This document shows, in pieces, positions 12,579 to 22,175 of a DNA stretch of 64,000 bases (within the stretch, counting starts at the first letter, position 1; the number at the start of each line of letters is the position of its first letter). The notes beneath the pieces are model-generated. The model was not told the origin of the DNA. It was given only the letters and a program-made list of their open reading frames with translations, and made no database searches. The position numbers and the translations under genes were made by a program. The DNA comes from Vigna angularis (lineage: Eukaryota > Streptophyta > Magnoliopsida > Fabales > Fabaceae). Where the stretch lies: NCBI RefSeq assembly GCF_016808095.1, contig NC_068979.1, forward strand, positions 22,961,444 through 23,025,443, written 5' to 3'.

Positions 12579-12977
12579 AAAAATAAGGACGAGTGATTTA
12601 AAAATATGTGACTTTAGTCAAACTTTATTTTTTAATTTATTTTCACTGTTTTTTTCTATGTTTGACTTAAATGAAGTAGTTATTTTCGTAGAATTTTTGA
12701 AATAAAAATGAAAGCGATAAATGAGGTTGAGAATATAGCGTAGCCGTTTTCCCACAGACTTTCACGCGTAAAACCATTGAAATTTTGAATCGTGGGGCAC
12801 AGCTTAGAAAGAGTGTGATGAGTGGTAGGAAGGTTCATTCTGGTTTCTGTAATAAGTATCTTTGATGGCAGAAGAAGCTATAAGAATAGGGAGTTGACAT
12901 TCACATACACACATATTCAGATATACACAGAAAGTGTTAAACCCTTTAACCAAAAACACCCACCAAGTCCATTATCC

Positions 12978-13931
12978 ATGGCATGGTCAAGCTCTTCTTC
13001 CTCCGGAACAGCCCCTCAGGAAAAGCACGACGTCTTCCTCAGCTTCAGAGGCGAAGACACGCGCTACACTTTCACTGGCCACCTTCATGCCTCCTTGACC
13101 AGACTCGACGTCAACACATACATTGACTACAACCTTCAGAGAGGAGAAGAGATATCGTCCTCTCTTCTTAAGGCCATCGAGGACGCAAAACTCTCTGTCA
13201 TCGTTTTCTCCAAAAACTACGGAAACTCCAAGTGGTGTTTGGATGAGCTTGTGAAAATACTCGAATGTCGAAGGATGAGGGGGCAGATTGTGTTGCCCGT
13301 TTTCTATGACATAGATCCCTCCCACGTGCGCAACCAGACTGGTACTTATGCAGAAGCGTTTGAGAAACATGAGAGAAATTTGCAGGGTCAGATGCATAAG
13401 GTGCAGAAATGGAGAGAAGCCCTAAAGGAAGCTGCTAATTTTTCTGGTTGGGATTGCTCTGTCACCAGGTAATTAATCTATGTCAAAGATAATCAAAATC
13501 TTAGTTAAGTTCACGCTGTTACTGTTAAGCCTTATTCATCTGTTCATGCTGTTACTTTTAAGCATTATTCATCTCTTTGGCTTAAGGTAGATTGATTTAT
13601 CCTAAGCATGATCAGAATATTATGATTATATAAGTGCAGGATGGAATCTGAAGTCATCGATAAAATAGCAAATGATGTGTTGGAAAAGCTGAATCGAGTG
13701 TATGTTGGCGACCTAGATCAGCAGATTGCAAAGCTAGAGAAACTTGCAGAACTCCAATATCTGTTTTATACAAAGATAATTACCGTAGAAAACCTAGAAA
13801 AACATAACGCAACAGTTCAACGTCTCACGGAACTTAAAATGGAGAGAAGTGTGCGCATGCTTCGCTTGTCACCTGATATGCTTTCACATTTGAACGATTC
13901 AAAAAGAAATTCTAATTATTTCGACTTTTAA
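12978..13931 (+). CDS. TIR-X protein (TIR domain plus short C-terminal module)
   Basis: Two exons, 12978-13468 and 13640-13931, with a 171-bp intron; 260 residues. The start chosen is the ATG at 12978 (MAWSSSSSS...), because upstream in-frame residues do not look like TIR proteins and the homologue starts equivalently. The TIR domain spans about 17-160: DVFLSFRGEDTR at 18-29, a BB-loop region with RGEEI at 55-59, SKWCLDEL at 84-91 with the putative catalytic Glu at E90, LPVFYDIDPSHVRNQTG, and FSGWDC. Exon 2 encodes a ~96-residue tail, IANDVLEKLN then a heptad-like helical stretch, ending near ERSVRMLRLSPDML, about two-thirds identical to the tail of the minus-strand paralogue. There is no P-loop NB-ARC and no LRR. 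All usual TIR motifs are intact, so this is the likely active member of the pair. The intron contains a 33-bp tandem duplication. Confidence 0.92.
13510..13575 (+). repeat. 33-bp tandem duplication inside the TIR-X intron
   Basis: Units 13510-13542 and 13543-13575 differ at only a few positions. They account for over a third of the intron. Confidence 0.85.
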
Positions 13932-14605
13932 TGTTCAATTTTCATAATATATCGCCAGCTGGTGTTATTATGAAGTTCCAAGGAAATCAGATTGTTCTTT
14001 TCAGATATTGTTGTTAATCAAAGGATGTATCAGACCAGATGCTTCCAACTCATGTTATGAGAAATTTAAATATGGATTGATGTGTTCTACTTTGATTTTG
14101 TATCAATTTTTCATATGTTCTAAGTAAGTGGTTTTAAAGGTACTAATAATTTTAAGATTTAAGGTTTAAATCTTGTTGAGAATGATAGTTGGAAAGAGAA
14201 CTCAAAGTACTGAAATTACAAAGAACATGAATTCACCTCAGGATTACATGTATGTATATGCAACTAACACACATAGGATGATTTAATAAAGAGATCAAAT
14301 TTTACTGAATGTTTGTATCAAATCGTTGACTAGTTTTATCAAGTAATGTTGTTCTAGGAGATAATGTGACTCGGGTTTCTTGATGATGGTGATACTTTTT
14401 AACACTATTGATACACTTATACTCATTTCTTATTTTATTAGACTAGAAATATATATGTCAAACTAATTTTTAATTTAATATTATATTTACTCCAAAACTA
14501 CTAAAACTATATTTTTATTTTAAAATTTGAAATAGTTTTAAAAAATTTAAATAAAAAATATTATTTTTTTATTAAGTGTTAAATAAATGTAAAACAAAAA
14601 AATTA

Positions 14606-14610
<5 letters not shown>

Positions 14611-14652
<42 letters not shown>
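14611..14652. repeat. (TA)n microsatellite
   Basis: TA run of about 42 bp. Confidence 0.95.
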
Positions 14653-14654
<2 letters not shown>

Positions 14655-15145
14655 AATTTTCCATTTTATATTAATGATATAACACTTCTAGATGTTACTG
14701 AATGCAAAAAGTTGATAACCTGTTATTTCAATTGATAATTAATATAAAAAGTGGATATATTATTTCGATTATTTAGTACACTAATGCCGATGTTTAAAAA
14801 GAAAATAAAACTATGTGGAAATTCTTTTTATATGCATTATGTAGATCACAAGGTTTGCTAGAGATGATGACACGTGAAATTATGTTTTATGACATTTGTT
14901 TGAAAAAAGATATATCAGAGTTAATTCAAACGTTTTAGTCAAAATTACTTTATAAAGAGAAATTAGTCCGATATTTTCATAACTTATTTCAGAAAACAAA
15001 AATGGGTTTCGAACTAGAATTTGGGTATTGGTTAAGAAATTAAAAGAAGATTTTTTTTTTATAAAAATCATATGAAACGAATTAAAAATTATTGAAAAAT
15101 AACGTTTTTATATAGAATAATAATACTTTAACAACATTTTTTTAA

Positions 15146-15292
15146 CAACATTTTTTTGATAACATTATCTACATGTCATTATGTTATTGGTCTAAAATTA
15201 TTCCATAATTAATAATAATAATCATAAACACCAACATAGACCAATAACTGAATAATACATAAATAATGTTAAAATATTATCAAAAAATATTG
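15146..15292. mobile_element. MITE-like foldback element, ~147 bp
   Basis: The left half (CAACATTTTTTTGATAAC... TTATTGGTCTA) is an imperfect reverse complement of the right half (TAGACCAATAAC... ATTATCAAAAAATATTG). The arms cover nearly the whole element. Non-coding; target duplication not resolved. Confidence 0.6.
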
Positions 15293-16870
15293 TCAATTAT
15301 CCTTTCATACATTCGAACAGAACTTTTCCCGTCTGTCTCTTTAAGAAAAATGTTTCTCCCTTTGTATAAGATCAACTTTTAATTATATTTTTTGTGTATA
15401 ACTTTTTTTTCTAAAATATGCTTAATTTAATTAGTAAACTTTTGACTAAAAAGTAGCGTTGTGTGCTTAACCTAATCAAATAGCTTAGTCTTCCACTTGG
15501 GGTTAGTTAATTAATGGCTGACTATTATAGAAGTAATTATTCCCCCACTCTCTAATAACTAGATTTAAAACTAGAGAAAATTTAGGCAGGCCAACTTTTT
15601 TTTATTCTTGCAATTGCTATGCCCACCGTATTAGTGTATTTTTATAGAAATAGCGGGGAAAAAAATTGAAAACACGACGTGATAAGAAAAAAATAATTAT
15701 TTTTTCAGTTTTTAAATTTTGAAAATAATTAGGAAGGGGATTTTCTTATGGAGTTCATACTAAGAATTTTCTTGAAATTGTTAGCCGAATAACACAACAT
15801 GGCTTTAGTGTCCTATTCATCAACTTCAACTCTCTCGTAATTGAGAAGTTGTATTCTACACCATATTTCATCATTTGTTATTGTAACCATAAAATTACAT
15901 TTTTAACCACAAATATTCTCATGTTTGTAGATTATTACTCTCACTTTTCTGGCTGAGATGTGTCTAACTGAGATTATGGTGCTGTTTCTCTTTCATTAGT
16001 GCAGTTATTCTGTTGCAAAATGTAAAAGATACTTGTTAGTAGAGAAAATAGACATTGTCGTTCCGATTTTCAGGTTTAAACCATGTTATTTGTTTCATTT
16101 TTGTCATGAAGAGCGCAGTAGGAATTAGGGAGCTTGACATTATGATATCTTTACGCCTAATTCTTGTTGCGGAATAATTCAGACTGATGAACTGCATATT
16201 TTAGGAACTGATGATAATATGATCAATACATGGTGGTGGTTCCAATTTTTTATGTTGATTGTTTTACCCTTTACTCATTTTTAACTTGTATTACAAAACA
16301 AAATTAAAATGTATTTATTTCTTCAAAATTTTAATTCCAGAACTAATGATTTTTTTCAGAAGGCTGATTCTATAAGTGATTTGTAAGCTCTAGCAACATT
16401 TTTTCCCCTGAATCACTTCGCAGTTCAAATTCTGGAAGTGAGTTTTAATATTTCTTGGGATTAACTTTTCAAAAGTGATTTGTAAACCCTTTCTGGGTTA
16501 AATGAGGATAGTTTTGGAATAATAGTTAAAAAAAAGGGTGGCATCGTTAACAAAATAAGAGATGGTACAAAAATGGAAAGCATTACAATTATTTTGACTA
16601 TTTACATTTCATTGAATGACATTGAAATTCTTAATAATTCATTTTGTTCATACCCATTCTTCTTCATTCATCCAATCTTCATCATCATCATTGCTATCAT
16701 CATTGCTACGCTTTTCTTATTTTTCTCATTCTCAATTTTTCATGACCATCGTAGTTCTTCGGTTTCGTCAGAATTGCAGGGTTAGGAAAGAGAAAGCTAT
16801 CTCCTCTGTTCGATGTCCTTATATATTTTAATTTAATATATCTAATTTATTAAGATTGAGTAGTAATAAA

Positions 16871-16944
16871 GCTGGAATAGCTCAGTTGGTTAGAGCGTGT
16901 GGCTGTTAACCTCAAGGTCGGAGGTTCAAGCCCTCCTTCTAGCG
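16871..16944 (+). tRNA. tRNA-Asn (anticodon GTT)
   Basis: A 74-nt cloverleaf: acceptor 7 bp (one G-U pair) with discriminator G, D-stem GCTC/GAGC, anticodon loop CTGTTAA giving GTT, variable region AGGTC, T-stem GGAGG/CCTCC and T-loop TTCAAGC. Both internal Pol III promoter boxes are intact (A box TAGCTCAGTTGG, B box GGTTCAAGCCC). A T-rich Pol III terminator (GTTTTCTTTT) follows at once. The anticodon stem TGTGG/CCTCA has one T-T mismatch (positions 29-41), where I would expect T-A. Confidence 0.95.
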
Positions 16945-16989
16945 TTTTCTTTTCTTATTTTACATTTTAGAATTTTTAAAGTCGACTTT

Positions 16990-17538
16990 AAAAGTTAATG
17001 ACGTGTCCAGTTTATCTGACTGCATGGCAACCCTAATTTCCAAACTCTAGCTTTCTTGTGCTGCGAGCACCATGGGCAACCGTCACCCAAAATCTTTCGA
17101 AACCTACCTCGTGACTTTTGCCCAACCTTGAGTTAGCCATCAGCGCCTCCACCAGACCTAAATCGCGCCATCTCCCACTGCGATAGAAACCCACCATGAC
17201 CAATGTTCATCATCTTCTTCGCACGGTAGAACTATCACGCTGCACCTCCAGATCGCAACCTGCACACCATGGTTTCTCCACCTTCGCAAACCGCGAGCAC
17301 CTGTAAGAAAAGAAATCCAGACAGAGATTCCACATCCAAATTGTAATCCTGATCGCGCAACCATGGTTTCTAAATCACGGTTTTAGGGAGCCTGAAACGT
17401 GAGGCGAGGTTGCGACAAGATGGCAGGGTAGCTGACGGCGGCCTACGGTTGCCAATGGTGCTGGCGGCACAAGGAAAGTAGGGTTTGGGAATTAGGGTTG
17501 CCACGCAGTCAGAGAAACTGTACACATCATTAACTTTT
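16990..17538. mobile_element. Foldback/Mutator-like element with 94-bp terminal inverted repeats
   Basis: Arms at 16990-17083 and 17445-17538 are equal in length and roughly 83% identical when one is reverse-complemented; both start AAAAGTTAATGA and include CTGACTGC.TGGCAACCCTAATT. The interior is GC-rich relative to its surroundings, with no clear long coding frame. Long arms suggest a MULE-derived or foldback element. Candidate 9-bp flanks (GTCGACTTT and GTCTAGGGT) do not match well, so the class is uncertain. Confidence 0.7.
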
Positions 17539-18823
17539 GTCTAGGGTGGCAGCTGTCCTGTTAAAAATTTGATGTCGTAACAAAAAAGGATTAAGTTGAC
17601 CAGTTTTTTCAAAATTTAGGACCATTTTAAACATTTTAAAAAAGATAAGACAATTCTGAAGTCTATTTAAAATGATGAAGTCAAATTCTAAAAGTATAAG
17701 TTATAATTTTATACAAGAGTCATGATTATTATTTACAACTTCTCTCTTCTTACTTTAATAATTGTAGTTTTATTTTATTTTATTTTATTTTAACTTATAG
17801 AAGTCATGATGTTAGTATACGACTTCTTTCTTTTAATTTTTATAACTTTTTTCTTTTTAAAATTTATAGTTTTATGTTTTTTTAAATTTTTATATTAATT
17901 TTAAACTTTAAACTATTTTTTATCGGATCTTTAAATATTTTTTATGGTTTAATAAATCTTGTAAATATAAATTTAATAATAAAATTATCTGATAATTTAA
18001 AAAAAAAATTATATAAAGTTAAGAAAACATACTAAATTTTAAAAATTAAAACAAATCAAAAACATTTTTTAATTCATTAGTTAAATTATTAAAATATATT
18101 TCAACATAAAAAATATATGATTGTATAAGAATTTAAAAAAGATTAACAAATTTAAGAAAAACTATTAACTATATTATTAAGAAATAGTTTATATATGCAT
18201 TACAAAAGTAATAAATTTTACTGAAAGTTTTTTTATCAATGGTTTCAAAAACATCCCAGAATGAATAAAATTATTGATGTTTGGATAATTTTCCGCTATT
18301 TGATTGAAAACTTCCATTAACATTAAATAATTTATTTTTTCAATTATTTCTTACGGTTTTTAATAAAACAAACTTAAAAGTAATTTAATGTCTTATTCAC
18401 TTCCTCCCTCTTTCTGGTGTCTTTTCATTTTCCGAAACCTAAAATTCCTCAATCTTTTTTATAACGCCTTTTCATTTATATTTATAGAATTCGCAATTCT
18501 TTATCTTAATTTTTCAAATTTTTATCCGTTAAGCCTCTTACCGCCACACAGTTCTGTCGTAAAGCTTTAAATAATATAATGACCATTTATTAAAAATATT
18601 TAATAAAAATATTAATTTTAATAAAAATATTTGTATAATATTTATATATAAATTAAATTTTGTTTAAATTTGAAAAGAAATAAAATTATTTATTTAAAAA
18701 AAGTCATAATTAAATTAAGAAAATAAAAATATAGAAACTAATGCAATAACACATGTCATTATAATAATATATGACATTTTTAATATCACGTCACACTATT
18801 ATTGTTACATTATTATTGTTATG
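17539..18823. other. AT-rich spacer, no gene seen
   Basis: Very AT-rich, including a (TTTTA)n stretch near 17772-17790. I see no genes or clear repeats. Confidence 0.6.
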
Positions 18824-19930
18824 TGTTTCGATAGATATTTTATAAGATCGAGAGACTAACTTTTCTGACGTGTCTTCCTTCCTTCCGAAAGCTGGGATCG
18901 CCTGAACTGCTTGTCTTTCTTCTGTCTGAGCCGTTCGGTTGACTTCCGTCTGGGTTGTTCGGTCACGTCAGTCTTGGGCGTTCGGTTGCCTTCTTGCTCC
19001 AGGGGGGAGGTACCTGCAAAAGATACTCCGACGCTCAAGTTAGGCGTGAATTTGAAGAACCTTGGTTCTTAGTTGAGTATTTAGTGAAGGATTATCACTA
19101 TTGAATGTTTGGGTGTTATGAAGTGTGAGTTGAACGTACTTGGCTTTTGGCCTCGACCTTATATTTATAAGTTGTCTCATGGACTTAATCTAGCACGAAT
19201 CCAATAAAATAAAAACAGACTTACCTTTAGATTCGGTCAGTTGCCCATAAACAACTTATCGATATCTTTAATAAGATATCTTTGATTATTTTATCATCTA
19301 CTGAACTATTGGCCCAATAACTTAAACGTTGACCCAATTGTGGCCCAATCTTTGATCTGTTTGACTGTAGCGGAAGAACCGAACGGTTCTGAGTGGATAG
19401 ACCGAATGATGCTGAATGTTAACCGTTCGGTCTCCACTAGGTACGATACATTATGCCCCCCAAGTCCGAGTTAAGCATTCGGCTTTAGCCGTGGTTAACT
19501 ATAGGACTTATGAGTTTGAGGGAGGCTATTTTTAGTCGTTGCTCGCTGCTGCCGAAACAGTGGACTTTATAACTTCTCTTTTAAACTTTTCAATAGGCCG
19601 AGCGGCTTATGATGGGAGTTCTTTTTAGAACTTGTTTTTCTTTTCTGAAGAAAAATAACGATCGAATTTGAAGTGTCAAAAGAATGTAAATAATTAGACT
19701 AACCCATTTTATAAGGTTGAATGGCCAAGCGGGCAAGAGTGCTTTATTAAAGACGCTCGGTTGAGAATGACTGTTCCTCAACTCTTGGTGTTCGACCTAG
19801 GAGTTCCTGAAGAACTTCCTAGTGAAAGGGCTTTACCTCTCGGCTTTGTGACTTTGACCTAGGAGTTCTTCCTAGGGAACAGGCTTTACCATTCGGCTTT
19901 GCACTACAAGTTCCCAGAGAACTTCCTAGG

Positions 19931-20612
19931 GAGAGGGCTTTACCTCTCGGTCGAGAGGGATTTACCTCTCGGTCGAGAGGGATTTACCTCTCGGTCGAGA
20001 GGGATTTACCTCTCGGTCGAGAGGGATTTACCTCTCGGTCTTCAACATCCTCGAGAGGGATTTACCTCTCGGTCGAGATGTATTTACCTCTCGGTCTTTG
20101 AGCTAGGAGTTCTTCCTAGTGAACGGGCTTTACCGTTCTGCTTTACACTAGGAGTTCCTGGAAAATTTCCTAATGGGAGGGCTTTACCTCTTTGCCGAGA
20201 GGGATTTATCTCTCGGTCTTCAACATCCTCGAGAGGGATTTACCTCTCGGCCGAGAGGATTTTACCTCTCGGTCTTTGAGCTAGGAGTTCTTCCTAGTGA
20301 ACGGGCTTTACCGTTCCGCTTTATACTAGGAGTTCCTGGAGAACTTCCTAATGGGAGGGCTTTACCTCTCTGCCGAGAGGGATTTACCTCTCGGTCTTCA
20401 ACATCCTCGAGAGGGATTTACCTCTCGGTCGAGAGGGATTTACCGCTCGGTCTTTGACTTCAACTTTCTAGCGAGAGGGATTTACCTCTCGGCCGACAGG
20501 GATTTACCTCTCGGTCTTTGACTTCAGATTGTTGACGAGAGGGATTTACCTCTCGGTCTTTGACTTCAGGTTGTTAGCGAGAGGGATTTACCTCTCGGTC
20601 TTTGACTTCATC
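19931..20612. repeat. Array of 22-bp hairpin repeats with 178-bp higher-order units
   Basis: The basic unit is 22 bp (GTCGAGAGGGATTTACCTCTCG). It is tandem about five times at 19931-20040 and then interspersed. A higher-order unit of 177-178 bp is duplicated (20097-20274 and 20275-20451). Each junction contains CCTCTCGGTCGAGAGG, a 7-bp inverted repeat around 2 bases, so the transcript can form serial hairpins. Plus-strand open frames across it merely translate the repeat. Confidence 0.9.
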
Positions 20613-20764
20613 GTTGACTATGAACTTCTTTAACGAAATTGGTAACCAGTGACTGAGCATGAATTGCCTGGTTTTATTTATTCCATAATGAAAGCATAAG
20701 AAAATAACAAAAGTCTAAATCAAAAATTTAAACATGACATTAATAGAGTTTTGGATGCCTCTCC

Positions 20765-22067
20765 TCAGTTGATAATTCTATGAACCGATCGTTCACGACG
20801 ACGACTAGGACTGCGACTATAGCCTCGGCTTCGTTCGTCCTTCCAATATGTCCGTTCGGGACTTCTTCGCAAATATCCTTCCCTGGGGGGCTTCTTCTTG
20901 CTTCTTGTATATACCTACGAAGATGTCCTGCCCGAATGAGACTTTCTATTTCATTTTTCAGCGTAATGCATTCTTCTTTAGTATGTCCATGGTTCTGATG
21001 GAAATGGCAGCTCTTCCTTTCGTCTGCGTTTTTTAGAGATGGTTTCGTTCGGAGTGTGAGAAGTTCAGTGTTTAGGGCTTCTTCGAGAACTTTTGCCCTA
21101 GGTGTGTTGAGGGCTGTATAATGGTTAAACTTAAATGTTCGGGGAAGCTCCCCACTTTTATCATTATTGTCGAACGGTCGCTTGCTGTCCTTTCTACTTC
21201 CGCCTACATCAGCTTCTTGTTGTCACTTTCTTTGTGAGGTTCGCATATCCTCCATGCGGATGAATTCAACTACTCGTTCTTGGAGTTCTTCCATAGTTTT
21301 TGGTGGTCGTGCATACAATTTTTCAGCAAAATATCCTGGTCTTAGACATGAAGGCAAATTGGTGATGATAAAAGAGTGATTGACCTCTTTAACTCGCCGT
21401 GCAGTTTCAGTATACCTTTTCATAAAGGCCTTTAAAGTTTCTCCTTTCTCCTGCCTAGTATTTACCAATTCCGTCGGTGTTACCTCCTGTTTATGATTGG
21501 AGACGTATTTCCTTCTAAAGAGGGTTTCCACAGTGGCGAAGCAATCCACTGTGTTTGGGGGAAGAATGTTATACCACTCTAATGCCTCGTCCTTGAGTGA
21601 TAAGGAGAAGGCTCTGCATATAACCGGATCACTGTCCGTGTAGAACGCCATTGCATTGGTGAAAATCCTGAGGTGATTGTCGGGATCTGCCGAGCCATCA
21701 TACTTATCTAATACATGAGGATTCTTCTCTGGCATTGGAGTTTGCATGATGGCCGCCGTAAAAGGGAGTAAACTAGAGGGCCGACCGCTTTGCGGGGGGA
21801 CGATTCTCTCCTTCCCCGACCGTTCGGGTCGGTGTGTTGAGATGGATGCCGATTACGACTTCCATCGTTATCATTTTGATGGTTGTTACCCCGTTCGGTT
21901 GTGGACTCCGAGTGCTGAGCTGACCGTTCGGTGCGGCCTCGCTCTGCCCTCAATGCTGCAATCTCCTCTGCGTGCTTTCGCTGCATCTCTTGCTGTGGTT
22001 GCGTCTGTGCCTGTATCTGTGCTTGCATCTACGCTATCAAATCTCTGGTGTTCAACTGTTCCTCCAT
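20765..22067 (-). pseudogene. Retrotransposon gag pseudogene (Ty3/gypsy-type)
   Basis: On the minus strand the likely start is the ATG at 22067, with a Gln/Glu-rich N-terminus. The core (21747-21226) carries retrotransposon gag (PF03732-like) features: YDGSADPDNHL, FSLSLKDEALEWYNILPP and an FRRKYV...ETLKAFMKRYTE region. A CCHC-like knuckle (CHFHQNHGHTKEEC) lies near 20.97-21.0 kb, and an Arg/Ser-rich tail follows. Breaks seen: in-frame TAG at 22029-22031; a frame change between about 21760 and 21860; in-frame TGA at 21223-21225; and a 1-nt frame change at the homopolymer near 20885. The reading then ends at 20765 just where pro-pol would normally begin. Non-functional as it stands. Confidence 0.85.
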
Positions 22068-22175
22068 GCTCCTCGTGGTCACCATTGGGTTTGTCGCTCG
22101 GCCTCAAAATGTTTCGGTAAATATTTTATAGGACTGAGAGATTATGTAATACAAGATCAATTTGACATGTGAAAT

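Larger units (their letters stand above)
13932..16870. other. AT-rich spacer, no gene seen
   Basis: Apart from the TA repeat at 14611 and the foldback near 15.2 kb, I see only AT-rich sequence. Short open frames (e.g. 14880-15071 and 16573-16831) are low-complexity and unsupported. Confidence 0.6.
18824..22175 (-). mobile_element. Gag-only (non-autonomous) Ty3-type LTR element, 5' LTR truncated
   Basis: Read on the minus strand. The 3' LTR is 19450-18824 (627 bp, TGTATCGTAC...CGAAACA). A polypurine tract (19465-19451, ACTTGGGGGGCATAA) precedes it. A TATA-like box in the LTR lies near 19168-19180. The 5' LTR is reduced to its last ~35-65 bp: 22144-22110 matches 18858-18824 at 29 of 35 positions. 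The sequence after it (TTTTGAGGCCGAGCG) resembles a worn Ty3/gypsy primer-binding region (usual core TGGCGCCG). Between are a broken gag (20765-22067) and a non-coding part with a hairpin-repeat array. No protease, reverse transcriptase, RNase H or integrase is present. This organisation fits TR-GAG-like non-autonomous elements (inference). Confidence 0.7.

Noticed and set aside
12822..12977. Longer N-terminus for the plus-strand TIR-X protein starting at 12822
   Set aside because: Extra residues are unlike TIR protein N-termini and the paralogue has no equivalent; the ATG at 12978 fits.
19931..20040. CRISPR-like regular 22-bp repeats
   Set aside because: Units are directly tandem with no unique spacers, in plant nuclear DNA within an LTR element.
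19899..20457. Plus-strand open frames translating to Leu/Ser/Arg-rich repeats
   Set aside because: They are translations of the 22-bp hairpin array inside a minus-strand retrotransposon; no start context, domain or conservation.
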